Part shown: one piece after another, positions 9,113-17,744 of the stretch
How positions within the stretch are numbered: the first letter of the stretch is position 1
Layout: each line of letters starts with the position of its first letter
From: Pontibacter ruber
Lineage (GTDB): Bacteria; Bacteroidota; Bacteroidia; Cytophagales; Hymenobacteraceae
Direction: 5' to 3'
Assembly (NCBI RefSeq): GCF_023630205.1
Contig: NZ_JALPRR010000002.1
Span: 736,899 to 800,898 of the forward strand
DNA: 64,000 nt
Notes under the pieces: model-generated
The model's input: only the letters and a program-made list of their open reading frames with translations
Told to the model about the DNA's origin: nothing
Database searches by the model: none
Made by a program: the position numbers and the translations under genes

Positions 9113-9964
9113 ATGCTACGTTTAGCAATCCAGAAGTCCGGCCGATTGAGCGAAGACTCGCTTAAACTCATCCGTGAATGTGGTATTTCCTTTATTACCA
9201 GCTCCCTTAAGCTTAAAACTGAATCAACCAACTTCCCGCTCGAGATCCTGTACCTGCGCGATGATGATATTCCGGGTTACGTGGCCGATGGTGTGGCGGA
9301 TATTGGTATTGTGGGAGAGAACGTGCTGGTGGAAGAAGGCTACCAGGCACTGGCCGTAGAAAAGCTGGGTTTTTCCAAGTGCCGCCTGTCGCTGGCTGTA
9401 CCTAAAGCCGATGATTACGAGAGCGTGCAAGACCTGAACGGCAAAAACATTGCTACTTCATACCCAAACCTGCTGCAAGCTTTCCTTTCCGAACGGGGCG
9501 TGCAGGTGAACATCCATACCATTAGCGGCTCCGTAGAGATTGCGCCAAGTATAGGCCTGGCCGATGCCATCTGCGATATCGTGAGTTCAGGCAGTACGCT
9601 TATCAGCAACGGGCTTCGGGAAGTGGAGCGTGTGTTTAACTCCCAGGCTGTTCTGATTGCCAACGACGGATTGACCGCTGAAAAAAGAGAGTTGTTGGAT
9701 AAACTGCTTTTCAGGATCCATGCAGTACAGCGCGCCAGCCGAGCCAAGTATATCCTGCTCAACGCGCCAAACGACCGCATCCAGCAGATCAGCCAGCTGC
9801 TGCCGGGCATAAAATCACCCACTGTGCTGCCGCTGGCTGAAGAAGGCTGGAGCTCGCTGCACTCCGTGGTAAACGAAGATGATTTCTGGGAGATCATCGA
9901 AAAAATCAAAGAGGCCGGAGCACAAGGCATATTGGTAGTACCTATCGAGAAGATGATCATATGA
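9113..9964 (+). CDS. hisG: ATP phosphoribosyltransferase, long form
   Basis: A 283-residue enzyme of the first step of histidine synthesis, condensing ATP with PRPP in the cytoplasm. LRLAIQKSGRLSEDS is the N-terminal substrate region, DVVADIGIVGENVL-like VADGVADIGIVGENVL and the PRPP loop DAICDIVSSGSTLISNGL follow. The last 75 or so residues (ILLNAPNDRIQQISQLLPGIKSPTVLPL) form the C-terminal ACT-like regulatory domain of the long, self-sufficient HisG, so HisZ is not needed and histidine feedback is expected. First structural gene of the operon after the His leader; its stop overlaps the hisD start (ATGA). Confidence 0.96.
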   Translation: MLRLAIQKSGRLSEDSLKLIRECGISFITSSLKLKTESTNFPLEILYLRDDDIPGYVADGVADIGIVGENVLVEEGYQALAVEKLGFSKCRLSLAVPKADDYESVQDLNGKNIATSYPNLLQAFLSERGVQVNIHTISGSVEIAPSIGLADAICDIVSSGSTLISNGLREVERVFNSQAVLIANDGLTAEKRELLDKLLFRIHAVQRASRAKYILLNAPNDRIQQISQLLPGIKSPTVLPLAEEGWSSLHSVVNEDDFWEIIEKIKEAGAQGILVVPIEKMII

Positions 9965-11256
9965 TGCGCATTATAAAATATCCTGAACTGGCCGCCTGGC
10001 CGGAGCTGGTAAAGCGGCCTACTAAAAGCTTTGAGGACCTGGAAGCTGGCATACTGGAAACATTCCGGCTGGTGCAGGAGCAGGGAGACGCTGCCTTGCT
10101 CGAATTAGCCCATAAGTATGATGGCGTAAAGCTGGAAAGCTTGCTGGCAACGGAAACAGAGATCGCGGCCGCAGAAACGCAACTTACGGTAGAACTGAAA
10201 GAGGCCATACTTCAGGCATACAGCAACATACAGCTGTTCCATACGCAACAGGCAGAGCCGGTAAAGCAAGTGGAAACGATGGCGGGTGTTACCTGCTGGC
10301 GCAAAAGCGTAGGCATCGATAAAGTTGGCCTGTACATACCAGGTGGCACGGCACCTCTGTTTTCTACCTTACTGATGCTTGGGGTGCCGGCCCGTATTGC
10401 AGGATGCCATGACGTTATACTTTGCACACCTCCTTCTAAAGACGGCAGCATTCACCCGGCTATCCTTTACACGGCTAATCTGCTGGGTATAAAACAGGTG
10501 GTGAAAGCAGGCGGTGCACAGGCCATCGCTGCCATGGCCTACGGTACGCAAAGCGTGCCTGCCGTTGATAAGATATTCGGACCGGGTAACCAGTACGTGA
10601 CCGTAGCCAAGCAACTGGTAAACAAAGCCGGCGTAGCCATCGACCTGCCCGCTGGTCCATCAGAAGTATTGGTGATCGCCGATGGTTCGGCTAATCCTGC
10701 CTTTGTAGCATCCGACCTCTTATCGCAGGCGGAGCACGGCGCCGACTCGCAGGTGGTACTGTTGACCAACTCTGAAACGCTGTTGCAACAAGTGGCAGCT
10801 GAACTGCAAGCGCAGCTTGATGTGTTACCACGTAAAGCGTTTGCTGCAAAAGCATTGCAGAATAGCCTGGGTATACTTTTAAGTGATGTGGAAGAGATGC
10901 TGCGCTTCTCCAACCTGTACGCGCCGGAGCACCTGATCCTGTCAGTGGCAGGCTTTGAGCAAGTGCTGGACCAGATTACCAATGCCGGTTCGGTGTTCCT
11001 GGGCAACTACAGCCCGGAGTCTGCCGGCGATTACGCTTCCGGTACCAACCACACTTTGCCAACCAACGGCTACGCCCGCGCTTACAGCGGCGTATCGCTG
11101 GATAGCTTCGTTAAGAAAATTACATTCCAGTACATTACCCCGCAGGGTTTGCAGAACATCGGCAGAACCATAGAAGTGATGGCGGAGGCTGAAGGCCTGG
11201 AGGCACACAAAAATGCTGTAAGTATAAGATTAAAAGAGATCTCCAAGAATGTTTAA
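9961..11256 (+). CDS. hisD: Histidinol dehydrogenase
   Basis: 431 residues, the normal length, performing the last two NAD-dependent oxidations from histidinol to histidine with a zinc ion. Recognisable segments are GLYIPGGTAPLFSTLLMLGVPA, the KAGGAQAIAAMAYGT loop, KIFGPGNQYVTVAKQLV, DLPAGPSEVLVIAD, SQAEHGADSQVVLLT (zinc Gln and His), YAPEHLILSV and GDYASGTNHTLPTNGYARAYSGV near the C-terminus. The ATG overlaps the hisG stop and the end overlaps hisC by eight bases, indicating tight translational coupling. The start could be the ATG at 9961 or the one just after it. Confidence 0.97.
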   Translation: MMRIIKYPELAAWPELVKRPTKSFEDLEAGILETFRLVQEQGDAALLELAHKYDGVKLESLLATETEIAAAETQLTVELKEAILQAYSNIQLFHTQQAEPVKQVETMAGVTCWRKSVGIDKVGLYIPGGTAPLFSTLLMLGVPARIAGCHDVILCTPPSKDGSIHPAILYTANLLGIKQVVKAGGAQAIAAMAYGTQSVPAVDKIFGPGNQYVTVAKQLVNKAGVAIDLPAGPSEVLVIADGSANPAFVASDLLSQAEHGADSQVVLLTNSETLLQQVAAELQAQLDVLPRKAFAAKALQNSLGILLSDVEEMLRFSNLYAPEHLILSVAGFEQVLDQITNAGSVFLGNYSPESAGDYASGTNHTLPTNGYARAYSGVSLDSFVKKITFQYITPQGLQNIGRTIEVMAEAEGLEAHKNAVSIRLKEISKNV

Positions 11257-12313
11257 CCTCGAAAGTATAGTACGCCCCAATGTGCTTAAGATGAAGCCCT
11301 ACTCTTCGGCACGCGACGAATTTAAAGGCACCGCCAGCATTTTTATAGATGCCAACGAAAATAACCTCGGCAGCCTGGCCGGTGAAAATTACAACCGTTA
11401 CCCCGACCCACACCAAAAGCAGCTCAAGCAGCTGATCGCTGAAATAAAAGGAGTGAAGCCATCGCAGATCTTCCTGGGCAATGGCTCCGACGAAGCGATC
11501 GACCTCTTGTTCCGGATGGTGTGTCGCCCGGGCGTGGACAGCATGCTGCACCTGCCGCCTACCTATGGCATGTACGAAGTATCCGCTAACCTGAACGAAG
11601 TACAGCTGGAGGCCGTGCAGCTGACACCTGACTTCCAGGTGCCGGTGCTGGAGTTGCTGCGTAGTATAAAAGAAACGACCAAGCTCATTTTCATCTGCTC
11701 GCCCAATAACCCGACCGGTAACCTCATCGAGCCGGAAAGTATAGAAACGATCCTGGACAACTTCGACGGGCTTGTGGTCGTGGATGAGGCGTATATTGAT
11801 TTTGCCGATGCGCCGAGCTGGACCACGCGGCTGGACGAGTTCCCGAACCTGGTCGTGCTGCAAACTTTCTCCAAAGCCTGGGGTATGGCCGGTCTGCGTC
11901 TTGGCCTGGCGTTTGCCTCTGAGGAAATCATCTCCTTACTGGATAAAATAAAGCCGCCCTACAACATCAACGAAGCAACGCAGCAGCTGGCAATACAAGC
12001 TCTTTCCAGAACAGAAGCCTTGTCGGATATGATCGAAGAGATCGTGCAGGAGCGCGAGTTGCTCAAGCAGGCGCTGCCGAATCTGAAGCCGGTACTGAAA
12101 GTGTACCCTTCTGACGCTAATTTTATACTTGTTAAAGTAACCGATGCAAATGGCTTGTATAACTATTTGTTGGATAAAGGTATAGTGGTTCGCAATAGAT
12201 CCAGTCTGCCTGGCTGCGAAGGCTGCCTGCGCATCTCAGTAGGTACCCTTGAAGAGAACCAGAAACTGTTGCAGACGATAGCTGCTTTTGAGACAAAAGA
12301 CAATAGACAATAG
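11249..12313 (+). CDS. hisC: Histidinol-phosphate aminotransferase
   Basis: A 354-residue fold-type I PLP enzyme that transfers the amino group of glutamate to imidazole-acetol phosphate. FIDANENNLG at the N-terminus, FLGNGSDEAIDLLFR, CSPNNPTGNLIEPE, VVVDEAYIDFA and the PLP-lysine segment LQTFSKAWGMAGLRLG are all present, ending with VVRNRSSLPGCEGCLRISVGT, the family's substrate phosphate-binding end. It overlaps hisD by eight bases. The 88-base space before hisB is unusually wide for this operon and carries an inverted repeat. Confidence 0.96.
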   Translation: MFNLESIVRPNVLKMKPYSSARDEFKGTASIFIDANENNLGSLAGENYNRYPDPHQKQLKQLIAEIKGVKPSQIFLGNGSDEAIDLLFRMVCRPGVDSMLHLPPTYGMYEVSANLNEVQLEAVQLTPDFQVPVLELLRSIKETTKLIFICSPNNPTGNLIEPESIETILDNFDGLVVVDEAYIDFADAPSWTTRLDEFPNLVVLQTFSKAWGMAGLRLGLAFASEEIISLLDKIKPPYNINEATQQLAIQALSRTEALSDMIEEIVQERELLKQALPNLKPVLKVYPSDANFILVKVTDANGLYNYLLDKGIVVRNRSSLPGCEGCLRISVGTLEENQKLLQTIAAFETKDNRQ

Positions 12314-12367
12314 AAGTAAGACCTATTTCTGGAGAGATGGCAACTGTTCGCATTGCCGTCTTTTGTC
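12292..12367. repeat. Inverted repeat around the hisC-hisB spacer
   Basis: GACAAAAGAC (12292-12301, overlapping the hisC end) and GTCTTTTGTC (12358-12367) are exact inverse complements 56 bases apart. The spacer has the simple-sequence look of Bacteroidetes intergenic repeats. A role in differential mRNA processing between hisC and hisB is possible but not shown. Confidence 0.5.
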
Positions 12368-12401
12368 CTTTGTCAAATAATCCAATGTCAAGAATTTAGA
12401 A

Positions 12402-13496
12402 ATGAAAAAAGCATTATTTATAGACCGCGACGGCACCATACTGGTAGAGCCGAAGACGGATTTTCAGGTAGATTCTTTTGAAAAATTTGAGTTTCTGCCA
12501 AAGGTGATCCGCAACCTGTACAAGATTTACACTGAGCTGGATTACGAATTTGTGATGGTAACGAACCAGGATGGATTGGGAACCGACTCGTATCCGGAGC
12601 ATACCTTCTGGCCTTACCAGAACAAAATGCTCGACATCCTGCGAGGTGAAGGCATTGAGTTTGCCGATATCCTGATCGATCGCAGCTTTGAGCACGAAGG
12701 ACTGGAGACACGCAAGCCTGGTATCGGCATGATGAAAAAGTACCTGGCCGGTGAATACGACCTGGCTAATTCCTATGTGATTGGCGACAGGCTGACGGAT
12801 GTGCAACTAGCGAAAAACCTGGGAGCGAAAGCTATTTTCATTGGCGATACACACGCCGATGGAGCTGCTTTCAGCGCAAACGACTGGGACGAGATCTACA
12901 ATTTCCTGAAGCTGCCACAGCGTACGGCCAGTATTCGTCGCCAGACATCTGAAACAGATATTTCCATTGATCTTAATCTGGATGGCACAGGGCAAATGAA
13001 CATCCATACTGGTCTTGGCTTTTTCGACCACATGCTGGAGCAACTGGCCAAGCACGGCAAACTGGACCTGAACATCCAGGTAAAAGGCGACCTGCACATA
13101 GATGAGCACCATACCATTGAAGATACCGGATTGGCTTTAGGCGAAGCTTTCCTGGCTGCGCTAGGCGATAAAAAAGGTATAAGTCGTTATGGGTTCCTGC
13201 TGCCGATGGACGATGTGCTTGCGCAGGTGGCGATCGACTTCAGCGGCCGTCCGTGGATTGTGTGGGATGCTGAGTTCAAACGCGAGAAGGTAGGAGATAT
13301 GCCTACGGAAATGTTCTTTCACTTCTTCAAATCATTCAGCGATACGTCTAAGAGCAACCTGAACATAAAGGCGGAAGGGCAGAACGAACACCATAAAATC
13401 GAGGCTATTTATAAAGCATTTGCGCGCGCTATCCGGATGGCGGTGCAGCGTAATCCGCAGGATACTACTATACCGAGCACAAAAGGAAGTTTATAG
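12402..13496 (+). CDS. hisB: Bifunctional histidinol-phosphatase / IGP dehydratase
   Basis: 364 residues with two domains. Residues about 1-165 are a HAD-type histidinol phosphatase: nucleophile motif [18 protein letters not shown], then KPGIGMM and [15 protein letters not shown]. Residues about 170-364 are imidazoleglycerol-phosphate dehydratase with the histidine-rich manganese sites [18 protein letters not shown] and [14 protein letters not shown], later [19 protein letters not shown] [18 protein letters not shown]. The fused form supplies both activities, so no separate phosphatase is needed. Last gene of the first his operon, followed by a strong terminator. Confidence 0.97.
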   Translation: MKKALFIDRDGTILVEPKTDFQVDSFEKFEFLPKVIRNLYKIYTELDYEFVMVTNQDGLGTDSYPEHTFWPYQNKMLDILRGEGIEFADILIDRSFEHEGLETRKPGIGMMKKYLAGEYDLANSYVIGDRLTDVQLAKNLGAKAIFIGDTHADGAAFSANDWDEIYNFLKLPQRTASIRRQTSETDISIDLNLDGTGQMNIHTGLGFFDHMLEQLAKHGKLDLNIQVKGDLHIDEHHTIEDTGLALGEAFLAALGDKKGISRYGFLLPMDDVLAQVAIDFSGRPWIVWDAEFKREKVGDMPTEMFFHFFKSFSDTSKSNLNIKAEGQNEHHKIEAIYKAFARAIRMAVQRNPQDTTIPSTKGSL

Positions 13497-13509
13497 GACA
13501 GCAGCCTGA

Positions 13510-13552
13510 AAAAATAAGAGGCGTTGGTTAGTTGCCAACGCCTCTTATTTTT
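13510..13552. terminator. Terminator of the hisGDCB operon
   Basis: AAAAATAAGAGGCGTTGG / CCAACGCCTCTTATTTTT, an 18-bp stem with a seven-base loop, usable from both strands (the next gene is convergent). Confidence 0.92.
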
Positions 13553-13563
13553 AAAGTTATGTT

Positions 13564-13971
13564 TTAGCAGGTACGAAGCCAGGCTTGTGCGTGCTCCATA
13601 TCGTCAAAGGTTTCAATATAACTTAGGTCTAACGTATGTTTCAGGGCTTTATCTGCAGAGAGGCGACTAAAGGTGCTGGGAGAGTATACCCAGGCAAAAC
13701 ATTTTAAGCCAGCCACCTGCATGCGCGGAAACCAGTCTCTGCCCACCCATTTCGAAGCACCCGACCAGATTCCTTCTACGTTCGTGTTGTCATTCAGCAC
13801 TTTTGTGCACTGCGTCTCTTTCAGAAAGTATAAGATTTTTTCACATCCACTTACAATGGAATCGTAGTTCTGGTATCCACGCCAATTAACATATAACCAT
13901 TCATCGGCATGGTTGTACTCAATCAAAATGTTACTCTCTCTATACAGTATCTCGTTTCTTAACAACTTCAT
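13564..13971 (-). CDS. Small hypothetical protein, SpoIIAA/STAS-like
   Basis: 135 residues, no signal peptide or membrane segment. The pattern of a beta-strand rich N-terminus (ILIEYNHADEWLYVNWRGYQ), a helix with the cysteine of SGCEKILYFLKETQ, a strand VLNDNTNVEG and a C-terminal strand-helix unit (YIETFDDMEHAQAWLRTC) resembles the SpoIIAA/STAS-like proteins common in Bacteroidetes, often found as single genes. No enzymatic motif is visible and the function is unknown. It stands alone between the his and trp operons, with a short AT-rich upstream region. Confidence 0.7.
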   Translation of the reverse strand: MKLLRNEILYRESNILIEYNHADEWLYVNWRGYQNYDSIVSGCEKILYFLKETQCTKVLNDNTNVEGIWSGASKWVGRDWFPRMQVAGLKCFAWVYSPSTFSRLSADKALKHTLDLSYIETFDDMEHAQAWLRTC

Positions 13972-14350
13972 ACTTGGTAATCTACGACTATGTAAGGTGT
14001 GCTAAATTACTACTCAAACTTATAAGAAGCAATTGAATTATATTTTGCCCTTAAACTATATGCTTTTTTCTTTGTATGTGGCTTGTTTGTGGCATCAAAT
14101 TGCGGTTGCGGTAAAACATCCACAACAATTACTCCTGATTTAAATTTGAAGGCCAAATTGTTAATATAGAGCTCACAATGTATGATTTTTGATATGGCAA
14201 GAATATAGATTGGTTTTGTTTATTTTCCCGAGGATGGAAATAGCAGTCTTGTAAATTCCCAAACTAACAGTTCAAAGCAGTTGGGCGGTATGCCACACTT
14301 AGTTTTGTATATGCTGGTTCTTTCGGCTTGAGTCCCGTTTGGCTCGGTGC
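13972..14350. other. Intergenic region upstream of the trp leader, no gene seen
   Basis: Lower GC than the neighbouring operons. It contains a second possible -7 box, TAGTTTTG at 14300-14307, but no supported gene or RNA. Confidence 0.45.
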
Positions 14351-14358
14351 TACTTTTG
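14351..14358 (+). promoter_or_regulatory. Candidate -7 promoter box of the trp operon
   Basis: TACTTTTG matches TAnnTTTG and would give a leader RNA of about 90 bases before the Trp leader peptide. TAGTTTTG at 14300-14307 is an alternative. Neither has a clear -33 partner. Confidence 0.35.
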
Positions 14359-14454
14359 GTTGATAGAAATTATTCCAAGGAAAAGTTTGTTATTAAAATT
14401 GCTTCCCATACTTTTGTGAACAGGCTGGGCTTTGGCCCGTCCAATACTAAAGAC

Positions 14455-14541
14455 ATGAATCAGAATCTTCATCTTACTGCATGGTGGTGGCACGTTACAA
14501 TAAGTATCGTGAACAGCCTTGCTATGTATAAGATGAGATAA
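14455..14541 (+). CDS. trpL: Trp leader peptide of the trp operon
   Basis: A 28-codon frame from ATG 14455 to TAA 14539-14541 has three consecutive tryptophan codons (codons 10-12, 14482-14490, TGGTGGTGG), and no other Trp. It sits 84 bases before trpE and is followed by a terminator hairpin and a matching antiterminator. This is the classical tryptophan attenuation layout. The frame is also open further upstream (an ATG at 14347), but the ATG at 14455 gives a leader of normal size. Confidence 0.9.
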   Translation: MNQNLHLTAWWWHVTISIVNSLAMYKMR

Positions 14542-14602
14542 AAGATATAGCACAATCAAAGGTATAAAAGCCTGCTGTTCACCCCGAACAGCAGGCTTTT
14601 TG
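14509..14602 (+). promoter_or_regulatory. Trp attenuator: terminator and antiterminator
   Basis: Terminator: AAAAGCCTGCTGTTC (14566-14580) and GAACAGCAGGCTTTT (14586-14600) form a 15-bp stem with the loop ACCCC and then T-rich sequence. Antiterminator: GTGAACAGC at 14509-14517, inside the leader gene about 18 bases after the Trp codons, is the exact complement of GCTGTTCAC at 14574-14582 and would break the terminator. A ribosome stalled at the Trp codons leaves 14509-14517 free to pair, allowing readthrough into trpE. Confidence 0.88.
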
Positions 14603-14625
14603 TTTTTACATCCATCAACAGAACG

Positions 14626-16035
14626 ATGAGCAAGTATAAAATTACCACAACCTACAAGCGCCTTTTGGCTGATACGCTTACCCCGGTAAGTGTGTACCTG
14701 AAGCTGCGCGACCGTTACCCGAACAGCATTTTGCTGGAGAGCTCTGATTACCACGGTGCCGAAAACAGTTTCTCATATATCTGCTGCAGCCCGATGGCAA
14801 GTATAAAAGCGGAGAATGAGGTACTGCAAGAAGCTTTCCCGGATGGAAGTATAAAGCAAACTGCAATTACAAAGGATGTAAATGTACCGTCGCAACTTGC
14901 TGCTTTTGCGCAGAGCTTTGAGGTGGAGCAGAGAGGGTTTAACTTCATCAACAACGGCCTGTTCGGGTACATGAATTACGATGCGGTGCGCTACTACGAA
15001 GACATTGAGCTGAACCTGCGCTCTGATCGCCAACAGTTGCCAGATTTATACTATGCGGTGTACCGTTATATCATTGCCATCAACCACTTCACCAACGAAG
15101 CTTACATTTTCTCGCACAATTATAATTCTAGGGGAGAAGATGGCATTGCACAACTGGAGGCGCTTCTCAACAGCCGAAACATCCCAAGCTATACTTTTAA
15201 AACTGCTGATGAGGAAGCCTATAACATCAGCAGCGAGGGATTTTTGAAAAACATTCAGAAGGCAAAGGAGCATTGCTTTAGAGGTGATGTGTTCCAGTTG
15301 GTGCTTTCCAGAAGGTTTGAGCAGGCCTTTCAGGGAGATGAGTTTAATGTGTATCGGGCGTTGAGATCTGTTAACCCTTCTCCCTACCTGTTCTATTTCG
15401 ATTACGGCAGCTTCAAGATCTTCGGATCTTCGCCGGAAGCGCAGTTGGTAATTAAAGACGGCAAAGCCAGTATCTTCCCGATTGCAGGCACTTTCCGGAG
15501 AACCGGCGACGACGCAGCCGACGCAGCATTGGCTGAGAAACTGCTGGCCGACCCGAAAGAAAACGCTGAGCACGTAATGTTGGTAGACCTTGCCCGAAAC
15601 GATCTGAGCCGTAACGGCCACAGCGTGGAAGTAGAGACCTTCCGCGAGATTCAATACTACTCGCACGTCATTCACCTGGTATCCAAAGTATCGGGGCAAC
15701 TGCACAACCAGGAAGATTCGCTGCAGATGGTGGCTAGTACGTTTCCGGCGGGTACGCTTTCGGGTGCTCCTAAGCATAAGGCCATGCAGCTCATCGACAA
15801 GTATGAAACCACCAACCGAGCCTTTTATGGCGGTTGCATTGGCTTCCTGGACTTCAACGGCAACTTCAACAGTGCTATCATGATCCGCTCGTTCCTGAGC
15901 AAAGATTACAAGCTGTTTTACCAGGCTGGGGCCGGCATTGTGGCGGCTTCTAACCCGGAGAGTGAACTGCAGGAGGTAGATAATAAGTTAATGGCTTTAA
16001 GACGTGCGCTTCAACTGGCACAGGAGATCAATTAA
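14626..16035 (+). CDS. trpE: Anthranilate synthase component I
   Basis: A 469-residue chorismate-binding enzyme that with TrpG converts chorismate and glutamine to anthranilate. The N-terminal part contains ILLESSDYHG, the LLES element that binds tryptophan for feedback inhibition. The C-terminal catalytic half has FQLVLSRRFE, PIAGTFRRTGDD, ENAEHVMLVDLARNDLSRN, FPAGTLSGAPKHKAMQLID and FYGGCIGFLDFNGNFNSAIMIR, the conserved chorismate site. It follows the Trp attenuator directly and is separated from trpG by a single base. Confidence 0.96.
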   Translation: MSKYKITTTYKRLLADTLTPVSVYLKLRDRYPNSILLESSDYHGAENSFSYICCSPMASIKAENEVLQEAFPDGSIKQTAITKDVNVPSQLAAFAQSFEVEQRGFNFINNGLFGYMNYDAVRYYEDIELNLRSDRQQLPDLYYAVYRYIIAINHFTNEAYIFSHNYNSRGEDGIAQLEALLNSRNIPSYTFKTADEEAYNISSEGFLKNIQKAKEHCFRGDVFQLVLSRRFEQAFQGDEFNVYRALRSVNPSPYLFYFDYGSFKIFGSSPEAQLVIKDGKASIFPIAGTFRRTGDDAADAALAEKLLADPKENAEHVMLVDLARNDLSRNGHSVEVETFREIQYYSHVIHLVSKVSGQLHNQEDSLQMVASTFPAGTLSGAPKHKAMQLIDKYETTNRAFYGGCIGFLDFNGNFNSAIMIRSFLSKDYKLFYQAGAGIVAASNPESELQEVDNKLMALRRALQLAQEIN

Positions 16036-16036
16036 T

Positions 16037-16600
16037 ATGAACGTTCTGGTAATCGACAATTACGATTCATTTACTTATAACCTGGTGCACCTGCTGCAGG
16101 AACTAGGCGCTACTGTAACGGTGCGTCGCAACGACAAGACGACTTTGGAAGAAGTAGCAGGTTTTGACAAGATCATGCTTTCTCCCGGTCCGGGAATACC
16201 CGACGAAGCTGGTATGTTGAAAGAGATTATCCGCAAGTTCGGACCAACGAAAAGCCTGTTCGGTGTGTGTTTAGGACATCAGGCAATAGGTGAAGTATAC
16301 GGTGGCAAGTTGTTTAACAGCAACGAGGTATGGCATGGTGTTGCTACACCAATTCGGGTGGTGTGCGAGAAGGAGCCACTATTCGTAAACCTGCCAAATC
16401 AGTTTAACACCGGTCGCTATCACTCTTGGTTAGTAGAGCATGAATTACCCGAATGCCTGGTCCCAACGGCAGTAGATGAAAACGGAAACATCATGGCGCT
16501 GCGTCATAAGGAGTATAATGTTCGCGGTGTGCAGTTCCATCCGGAATCAGTGCTGACCGAGCACGGAAAGGAAATGATTAAGAACTGGTTAGCAAAGTAG
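16037..16600 (+). CDS. trpG: Anthranilate synthase component II (glutamine amidotransferase)
   Basis: 187 residues of a class I glutamine amidotransferase that supplies ammonia to TrpE. MNVLVIDNYDSFTYNLVHLLQE is the typical N-terminus, fixing the start at ATG 16037 rather than an upstream alternative at 16004 inside trpE. MLSPGPGIPDEAG, the nucleophile cysteine in FGVCLGHQAIGE, and the His-Glu pair in VQFHPESVLTEHG complete the triad. It may also serve aminodeoxychorismate synthase, as in other bacteria with a single such subunit. A palindromic repeat begins at the last base of its stop codon. Confidence 0.95.
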   Translation: MNVLVIDNYDSFTYNLVHLLQELGATVTVRRNDKTTLEEVAGFDKIMLSPGPGIPDEAGMLKEIIRKFGPTKSLFGVCLGHQAIGEVYGGKLFNSNEVWHGVATPIRVVCEKEPLFVNLPNQFNTGRYHSWLVEHELPECLVPTAVDENGNIMALRHKEYNVRGVQFHPESVLTEHGKEMIKNWLAK

Positions 16601-16673
16601 TCATCCCGAGCGAAGCCGAGGGATCTTATGTGTCCTGAAATGTATAAGATTTCTCGACTGCGCTCGAAATGAC
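16600..16673. repeat. GTCAT-ended palindromic repeat inside the trp operon
   Basis: A 74-base element begins GTCATCCCGAGCGAAGCCGA and ends with an imperfect inverse complement (TTTCTCGACTGCGCTCGAAA then TGAC). Allowing G-U pairs the RNA would fold into one long hairpin. It fills most of the 89 bases between trpG and trpD. The sequence is of the REP-like type scattered through many Bacteroidetes genomes; copy number here cannot be seen. Confidence 0.75.
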
Positions 16674-16689
16674 ATAAGGATATGCAAAC

Positions 16690-17700
16690 ATGAAAGAAAT
16701 ACTAAACCACTTATTTGAACATAAAACGCTGAGCAAGGAGCAGGCGCGGGAAGTGCTGGTGAATATTGCGGGCGGCAAATATAACCAGAACCAGATTTCG
16801 AGCTTCCTGACGGTGTTTATGATGCGCAGCATTACTGTGGAGGAACTGGAAGGCTTCCGGAACGCGCTGCTGGAGCTTTGCCACCGCGTAGACCTGTCCT
16901 CTTATAACCCTATTGATCTGTGCGGTACGGGTGGCGACGGCAAGGATACCTTTAACATCTCTACGCTGTCTTCTTTTGTAGTGGCGGCCAACGGCATTCC
17001 GGTTGCCAAGCATGGTAACTATGGCGTGTCTTCGTCCTGCGGTTCTTCTAATGTTTTGGAAGCATTGGGTATAAAGTTTACCACTGATACCGATAAGCTG
17101 GAACGAAGTATCGACAAGTATAACATCTGCTTTCTGCACGCGCCGCTGTTTCACCCGGCTATGAAAAGTGTTGGTTCGATCCGGAAAGACCTGGCAGTGA
17201 AAACTTTCTTCAACATGCTTGGCCCGATGGTGAACCCGGCTTTCCCAAAATTGCAGATGGTGGGGGTTTACAGCCTGGAACTCGCCCGCATGTACAGTTA
17301 CCTGTACCAGCAGCAACCCGATGTAAAGTATAGCATTATCCATACCCTCGACGGCTACGACGAAATTTCCCTGACAAGCCCATTCAAAGTTATTTCTGAT
17401 AACCAGGAATCCTTGCTGGACGCAGAAGCACTTGGCTTGCCGCGCCTGCAGCACGAGCAGATCAAAGGGGGAGAAGGTATTGCCGAATCAGCTGAGATCT
17501 TTGTAAGGGTACTGAAAGGGGAAGGTACAGCTGCCCAGACTGCCGTAGTTGCCGCCAATGCCGGTATGGCCATCCAATGTGCCCGACCGGAACTCAATAC
17601 CGCAGACGCTGTTGTACTAGCTAAAGAAACACTGGAATCAGGAAAAGCTTACGCGCTATTTACCAAACTTATAAATGATTCTAAACTGGTAGAAGTATAG
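16690..17700 (+). CDS. trpD: Anthranilate phosphoribosyltransferase
   Basis: 336 residues, second step of the tryptophan pathway, joining anthranilate to PRPP. The PRPP loop DLCGTGGDGKDTFNIST (about 77-93), VAKHGNYGVSSSCGSSNVLEALG and the FLHAPLFHPAMKSVGSIRKDLAVKTFFNMLGPMVNP segment are diagnostic. It is an unfused TrpD, separated from trpG by the palindromic repeat and from trpC by a 44-base spacer of simple composition (ACATCTCCAAATTTAC type). Confidence 0.96.
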   Translation: MKEILNHLFEHKTLSKEQAREVLVNIAGGKYNQNQISSFLTVFMMRSITVEELEGFRNALLELCHRVDLSSYNPIDLCGTGGDGKDTFNISTLSSFVVAANGIPVAKHGNYGVSSSCGSSNVLEALGIKFTTDTDKLERSIDKYNICFLHAPLFHPAMKSVGSIRKDLAVKTFFNMLGPMVNPAFPKLQMVGVYSLELARMYSYLYQQQPDVKYSIIHTLDGYDEISLTSPFKVISDNQESLLDAEALGLPRLQHEQIKGGEGIAESAEIFVRVLKGEGTAAQTAVVAANAGMAIQCARPELNTADAVVLAKETLESGKAYALFTKLINDSKLVEV

Positions 17701-17744
17701 ACATCTTCAAACCTCCACATCTCCAAATTTACAAATCAAAAGAC

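Noticed and set aside
14347..14541. A 64-residue protein before trpE
   Set aside because: The internal ATG at 14455 gives a standard leader; the first 36 codons have no coding features.
15046..15777. Open frame of 243 codons antisense to trpE
   Set aside because: Shadow of trpE; no domain features.
16711..17454. Open frame of 247 codons antisense to trpD
   Set aside because: Shadow of trpD.
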